DNA of 64,000 bases, taken from positions 358,106 to 422,105 of the forward strand of contig JAJVDF010000228.1 in the NCBI GenBank assembly GCA_022410635.1, written 5' to 3'. The position numbers and the translations under genes are program-made. Below, piece after piece: positions 45,578-64,000 of the stretch. Under the pieces are notes generated by a model. The model saw only the letters and a list, made by a program, of their open reading frames with translations. It ran no database searches and had not been told where the DNA came from. The stretch's first letter is position 1. The number at the start of each line of letters is the position of its first letter. Origin of the DNA: Tretioscincus oriximinensis. Its lineage: Eukaryota > Chordata > Lepidosauria > Squamata > Gymnophthalmidae.

Positions 45578-46750
45578 GATAAAAGACTACAAGGAACATA
45601 GCTCAGCCATTACTGAACTGTTACGAGTTGCTGAGTCTTAGGTGTTTGTGCATTAATTTTTAATTTTCTCAAGAGCAACAAAACTGAAAAGGGTTTTTAT
45701 CAAAAAGGAAACATCTAAAAACTTTTTCTCTGAAACAAGAAGATTTTTTTTTAAAGCCCAAACATATTTTTATTAGTAAAATGATATTTTAATGAGAACA
45801 AAATATCACACTTTCAAATAAATCTACTTGGACACAATCAGTTTGAAAAANATACAAACAGTATTCTGGCCAAAGAGGTATATCACTGTGGCTGCCAGTG
45901 TGTTTCGGCACTTAATCGTTTTCTTTTTCAACAATAAANAGTCAATGAAGTGAAGCAACATGGATTCCGAAAACAGAACAGAAAAATACATTTACAGGTA
46001 AATTCAAGTGGTATATAGGTGCTAAATAAGCACACACAACTGGCAGTGATTTTTTTTTCCTTTTGTGACTCAAAAAACAAAACAGGTACCACAAGTTTTC
46101 AAGATTTTTCACACTTATTGCCTTTGGCTTCTGATAAACATCTCCCACATTATACACATACTGTGACACATATAGGAAAATGTCCTAGCGATGAAGCTGA
46201 GCCTCCCATTGTTTACACTAGTTTGTGGATAGCAGGCATCTATTCCAAGATACAGCCCAGATTAAGACTCAGAGCGGAAAGGACCTTGGAGAAAATGTAA
46301 ATTAAGTATCTTGTGTTTTGTAAGATCTGGGCCATGATGTCCTTATTGCATTTTTGAACACNTTTAAACACTACGTACATGATATACAACTATCATTATA
46401 TTATGTGCATTTAATAAATCATTTGGAAAGTAACCAACCTCATGCTTTTAAGTATCTATTTCTTCTAGTAATATTCCAACTCTATAACTTTGAGTAGATT
46501 TGTTATGATTTCACAGACTGAAACTCTGGGTATAGTGCAGCATATACTGTGGTAGGATTGTAAGGATACATATTCTGTGCTTATCTTTAANCTACACCTC
46601 CCATCATCTTCAGTAAAATTAATCAAAGTTTGATGTAATAAATATTGCATTCTATTATCAAATACCTAACTATTCCTTGCCCTAATCCTTGTGAACATCA
46701 CCATTTCATAGGAATATTTTACAGTACAGTAATTGAGCGAACAGTTCTTT

Positions 46751-59055
<12,305 letters not shown>

Positions 59056-59967
59056 TGAATGACTCTAATCAGCTGCTTCAAGTTAACAGGAAAGGCTCTA
59101 CTGTCCTTTTAGGTGCAGGACCATTTTACGTCACTGTCTTCAGATTTACAAAACAGTTTGGAGAGTTCTGAAATAAATTAATAAACAAATAAATGAACAA
59201 AGGAACAAATCTGTACATACTGCTTTATTTTCAGCTGGTAATTTACATTTCAGATTTTTATTTTTGCACCAAAACTTACCCACTTTTATTCCTGCACACC
59301 TATCTCTATCACCATTCAGGATACATCCAATATTTATATAAACAGTATTTTGCATTAGTTAAACTGAACCCATTACATACATAAACAATCCAGGGGACTA
59401 AATGGAATTAACAACCCAAGTATGACAATCATGACATTACTATCAGAGTGGGTCAAATGCTTCTATGAAGGGGGCTCTTCATCCCAATACACTTTCTGCA
59501 TTGGGCCATATTCGAATTATGATCCAGTCTGAGTGCCTGTTTGGGTTCAAAATCTCCAGTACTTCTTTGCCCTCGTTAAGACTGAATGTTTTAGCAAATG
59601 CATAAATCCATGAACCCAATTTTTTTTAAAAAAGACATTAAAGCAACGAGTAATTATAATTATTGATGTTTAATAAAACACAGTACAAATCACAATACTA
59701 GATCATATGTTGGCGTTCAGAGCACATCAGGCCCTTCTCATGCCCCTATGAAGCATTGGCGGATGATGTATTCAGATCCCAGCAGTAGAGCCTTTTGTAT
59801 TTGACAGATAGTCACTTTGTCAATGCCCAGTTATTTCATGTGCAGCCCCATGGGAGTAGACTCAGTATGCTGATAATCACTGGGACCATTGCTAGTGGTT
59901 TGCACCACAGTAATTGAATTTCAATTTTTAGGTGTTGGTATTTTTTTTAAATGTTCTAGTTCTTTAA

Positions 59968-60195
59968 GACGGGGTTAAATAAGTTTATGGACACTAAGGG
60001 TAAACAGCTACTGTTGTGGATCTTTTGAAACTGCCTCTAGGATGGAGCAACAGGCAGTTCTCATGAAATACCGTTTGCACGGAGTTGAGAATAGGTGCAT
60101 ATTTTGCCTGCTTCCGTTCAGACTGCCCGGGTGCAATTGGTGGGCCTCAGTGTGGACTAAATGGGCTTTGCCATGCTCCTCTTATGTTCTTTCTC
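59968..60195 (+). mobile_element. CR1 LINE 3' end (BIVM intron 1)
   Basis: Matches the last about 230 bases of CR1: AAGTTTATGGACACTAAGGG to CTCTTATGTTCT. Older than the 36-kb copy. Confidence 0.85.
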
Positions 60196-60199
60196 CTTT

Positions 60200-61600
60200 A
60201 CCCTGCTATCTTATTATTTATTTGTTTTTATTTATACCCCATGCTATACCCAAAGGTCCCAGGGCAGCCAACAATAAAAGCAACAATACAAAATTGACAT
60301 TAAAAACAGTATCTAGAAGTGGGAAGAGAAATAACATTTCTTCAACCAAAGGCCAGGTGAAAGAGATCTTCTAAAAGAATACAGTCATGGCAATTGACGC
60401 ACCTCGAGGGGGGGACCATTCCATTGACTGGGGACAACCACCAAGAAGTCCCTAGCCTGGGTTCCCACTCCACTGGCTGTTGAAAGGGGTGGTACAACCA
60501 GGAGGGCCTCTCCTGCAGATCTTAAGGCACGTGCAGGTTGGTATGGGAGAAGGCATTCCTTTAGATATTTGGAGGCCAAGTCATCACCTTGAATTGGGCT
60601 CGGTAGAAGACTGGCAGCCAGTGCAGCTCTTTCAAGACTGGTGTGATGTGTGTCCCACCAGCCATTCCAGTTAGGAATCTAGCAGCTGCATTCTGTACCA
60701 GCTGCAGCTTCCGAACTGTTTCCAAGGGCAGACCCATATAGTGTGCATTACAATAGTCCAGTCTAGAAGTTACCAGAGCGTGGAGTACTGTGGTTAAATC
60801 ATCCCTGTTCAGAAGTGGCCATAACTGGTGATCCAGATGTAGATGGAAGTAGGCACTCCTGGCCACTGCCTCCATCTGGGTCTCTCATCCTTGCAGGGAG
60901 GAGCAGTCATTGTAAGTCGAAATATCACCATGGAATGATCTGTTCATGACAACAGGCTTACTGCCAGCTCTCCTATCAACGGGTTGTCACCAGTTCACTC
61001 TGTAGAAAAAACCAGACTAAGAGTATGTCCTGCTCTATGAGCTGGACTGCTAACATATTGAGATAGCCCCACAGTTGTCATGGAGGCCCATGAAGGACTG
61101 AGCAGGATCCCAGTAAGGATAGCCTCCACATGGATGTTGAAGTCCACCAACACCACAGTGTTAGGGGCCTCCAACACCACATCAGAGACCACCTCAGCCA
61201 ACTCAGATAGGGATGCCACTGGGCAGAGGGGTGACTGGTACACCAACAACATCCCTGTTCTACCTCTTTTGCCCAACAGAAAACTATAAAAAAAACATAC
61301 ATAATGTGTAAAAAGGTCCATACCCTACTTTCCTCCTTCCAACCCACCCACACTCCCTCTTGAAGGACAGAATGCAGAGGGAGCCACAGTATTTAGGAGT
61401 CAAAAGCCTTGTTGAAGAGGTATGTTTTTACCAGGCACCAAAAACTATACAATGTAGACATCTGGTGAGCCGCTAGAGGGAGGCTGTTCTAGAGTGGGGG
61501 GACCACCACAAAGAAGGTCTTCCTATGTGCTCCAACCCCTGCATCTCTGCAAGGGGAGGAACTACCAGAAAGCCTTTTCCTTGCCTATTTGGGAGAAGAT
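60200..61600 (-). mobile_element. L2 LINE, decayed (BIVM intron 1)
   Basis: The minus strand encodes an endonuclease-domain end (VVLVDFNIHVEA, SPAHRAGHTLSLVFSTE at 61321-60995) and a reverse-transcriptase end (LVTSRLDYCNAHYMGLP, LQLVQNAAARFLTG, HITPVLKELHWLPV at 60875-60561). An L2-type 3' tail follows near 60220. 61370-61590 is a second L2 tail scrap. The reverse-transcriptase core between the two is missing. Confidence 0.85.
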
Positions 61601-62663
61601 CCTTACTCTACCTTGACGTCTGTTTTCCTGAATTTCTCCTCTATCTATCTATTAAAATTAAAATAAACTAACCAGTTGGCATACTAAAGTAATCTACTAT
61701 AGGACCATTTGGTGAATACCAGGATATAAATTTAGAGATACTTCAGACCCTTTATTCAGATTTAAGCACCCATGTAGTAAGCATCTAGATTTCATAAATC
61801 TGCCTGTCAACAAAGCCACATCCCCTCACGAGCTCTGCATTAAATCTTGTTGCAAAGAAGAACTATTAGGGAACATGTTTCATTGGCGGCAATATAGTGC
61901 CACAAACACATATTCCCCAGAGTCCCTGAAGGTAGGAATATTTGTTCCTAGCTTTTCAAGGTGTGGGAGTGAAGCTATAAAACTCATATGAACTTTGAGG
62001 CCATGGCATGGGATAGTCTGGATCAGCACCATTATGTAGCACTGACCCCACGATGTAACTTCCCATGCTAAGAGTAAGTGTGTCTAGCAATTCTAAACCT
62101 GTTGATGCTTTTGAATACGGGCCTTTCTATGCCAAAAGGCTCAGAATTAAATGTTACTAATTTATACATTTAGATTTCACTCATGATTTGTAGTAGCTAA
62201 CAAGATATACTAATTAAACAGGGGTTGGTCCTCTCTGTCCAATCCAGCAAGAATAAAGATTATTAGGAATTACCTGCTGGAAAGAGAAAAACTGGAATGG
62301 CGCAGAGGGAAATGCATTCTTGTATGTAAGGATTAGAAGAATTCAATATAATTCTGGCACTTACACAGTGCATCCAAATATCCAAAGAATGCCTCCTCCC
62401 GTACCCTAAGATTTTCCAGTGAGACTTTGATGATCCTACCACCTTGAGTAGTCAAAATGGTGTGCATACACGAAAGCACATGGCAGCCACCAGATTATGG
62501 AATAAACTTCCCCCTGTATGAGTTCAGTTGTCTGTTAAAGATGCATCCATTGACCCTAATTTTTGGTTTAGGAAATAATAGTCTCTTCAAACAGTCTCCC
62601 TGTTTTCTAAAAATCCTATTTTAGTTGTTTTTAATAATTTTTGCATTGTGGCTTCCTCTGAGA
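61601..62663. other. BIVM intron 1, no named feature
   Basis: No exon or repeat recognised. Confidence 0.4.
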
Positions 62664-62671
62664 CCCTTGAC

Positions 62672-62859
62672 CAGACCTGGGCAAGGGGCGGCCCGAGGGC
62701 CACATGCGGCCCTCCTACTGTCTCTGACCGACCCGCCCCTCTTAGCTCAGAGTTATATACAGTATTGGGTAGAACTGAGTTAACTATATTAATCCGGCCC
62801 TCTAAAACTACCCCAATTTCTCATGCGGCCCCTTGGGAAAAATTAATTGCCCACCCCTG
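62672..62859. mobile_element. hAT-type MITE, GGTGGGCAA family (188 bp)
   Basis: Left end CAGACCTGGGCAAGGGGCGG, right end TTGCCCACCCCTG, both containing CATGCGGCCC blocks. Exact 8-bp target duplication CCCTTGAC at 62664-62671 and 62860-62867. Related to amniote hAT/Charlie-type elements. Confidence 0.9.
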
Positions 62860-62867
62860 CCCTTGAC

Positions 62868-63690
62868 TATAGGGCATGACATAAATGTAAACAAATAGTG
62901 CAGAATATAAAAGGCTGAACAACCCTTTCACAAATGAGAAATCATATCCTTTGTCAACACACTCCAGCTAGTTTTAGTAGCTGATACGCATTTCTAGAAT
63001 GAGTCTTCTCTCTCTCTTTCTTCCTTCCTTTCTTTTTTGCTTCAGTCTCTTACGGAGACTTCACCGTTTTATACGTTTTTATTATATTCCCTTCCAAGCA
63101 GTTTTTTCTTTCCAACTCAAATATGAATATATTCATTCCATGTTCTATTTCTGAACAGCAGCCAGGCCTGTTAGAATGAGGAAAGGGTGCATTGGATTGG
63201 ATGTGTTTGTGTGAATTTGAGAGCCTTTGTTTCAGTCTAATAAAGAGAGGCTTTTCAGCATAAAGCCCTGCTAGATCAAAGGGCTAAGACTGGAAGATTT
63301 CATTTTCAAAATGAAATGAAATGAAAGCAAAACTCTTCTCCAACGACAGGGAGCTTCCAAAGGTACATCGTGTGGGCTGCTCCAGCCATCCATGCAAAAT
63401 CTATCAGCCACTAATGGACCAGCAGCAATTCAATTTGGGGTTTTCTGTATTCAGAAGTTAACTCCTAAAGCAAGTGGACACGTTTGGAGAAGCCATAGCG
63501 TCGATTCTGCTCCATTAATAGGGCGAATGAAATTAAGGACAAGGGTTTGCTCTGCTTACCTACCAGCAGGTTTGGGCTGTAATCAGGCACATAAAAAAGC
63601 GGATTTAATGTGCCTTGGCGGTGGGAACCTCCACACACCGCAGGCAGCCTTCAGTCCACATTTCATGCCACGAAACGCTTTTCTCAACGC
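62868..63690. other. BIVM intron 1 near promoter
   Basis: A pyrimidine run (TCTCTCTCTTTC) near 63007-63030 and an ATGAAATGAAATGAAAGC repeat near 63307. No gene seen. Confidence 0.4.
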
Positions 63691-63913
63691 TTTGTAATGA
63701 GGATTAGAAGCTGGGATGGATTAGAAGCAGCTCTTTTCCCGTGTGTGTGTGTGGATGCAATTTTCCACACACACACGCAACCCCAGCACACAGGAGGGGG
63801 GCTATCCAGCAGCAGTAACCCTGATCTTCCTCCCCTCTCTCTCCCCCGCCTGGACAGTGCAGAGCGGGTGGGGCGAGCCAAGCCTTCCCCATCCTTCCCT
63901 CCGCGCTCCATAC

Positions 63914-64000
63914 CTGCTGAGGCAGCCGCCATGACTTCCAGCCCAGCTAGCAGCACCGCCGCCGCCGCCTCTCCGCCTTGGCAGCCAGAAGGGCGCGTGC
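63914..64000 (-). promoter_or_regulatory. BIVM: BIVM 5' non-coding exon 1 and CpG-rich promoter (runs off edge)
   Basis: The minus strand ends an exon at CTCAGCAG|GTATGG (63914/63913) inside GC-rich DNA with a (GCC)n run. In human, BIVM shares a head-to-head promoter with POGLUT2, so that gene probably starts beyond the edge. An ATG in strong context (AAGTCATGGCG) lies in this exon. Confidence 0.6.

Noticed and set aside
63931..64000. Plus-strand frame starting MTSSPASS as the start of POGLUT2
   Set aside because: It does not resemble the POGLUT2 signal-peptide start. The frame is open mainly because of the GCC run.

Overview
This is a vertebrate nuclear window, most likely from a lepidosaur reptile (squamate or tuatara). 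The species cannot be fixed from sequence alone. The case rests on AT-rich interspersed DNA mixing CR1, L2 and L1 LINE pieces, tRNA-headed SINEs, foldback elements and hAT-type MITEs, and on exon-intron genes matching the tetrapod BIVM-ERCC5-METTL21E block. Single 'n' bases are scattered throughout, including in a few codons.

All three host genes lie on the minus strand and read right to left. At the right edge (about 63.7-64.0 kb) is a CpG-rich promoter with the non-coding first exon of BIVM. Nine BIVM coding exons follow between 59055 and 46751 and join into a 500-residue frame. ERCC5 (XPG, the 3' endonuclease of nucleotide excision repair) follows in the same direction. Its 15 exons, from 43958 to 21337, join without a frame break into 1133 residues with every catalytic carboxylate present. 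METTL21E, a class I methyltransferase gene known as a pseudogene in human, is represented by two exons (7107-6950 and 693-576). Its first exon was not found and its 3' end lies off the left edge.

Region by region: 0.7-6.9 kb is a METTL21E intron packed with a degenerate satellite, a foldback transposon, a direct duplication and a SINE. 7.1-21.3 kb is the interval between METTL21E and ERCC5, with CR1, LINE, LTR-like and hAT pieces. 21.3-44 kb is ERCC5; its introns carry foldback elements, SINEs, an L1 tail and a CR1 copy with a 546-codon open reverse-transcriptase frame. 44-45.5 kb holds the ERCC5 promoter and the gap to BIVM. 45.5-64 kb is BIVM with hAT and L2 insertions.

The most notable observations are: an 81-bp in-frame duplication in ERCC5 exon 9 that copied the splice donor; U12-type introns 1 and 13 in ERCC5, intron 13 apparently with AT-AT ends; a fragment of ERCC5 exon 8 lying inside intron 8 and split by a foldback element with an 11-bp target duplication; and a Cys/His/acid pattern in BIVM resembling papain-like or C39-like cysteine peptidases.
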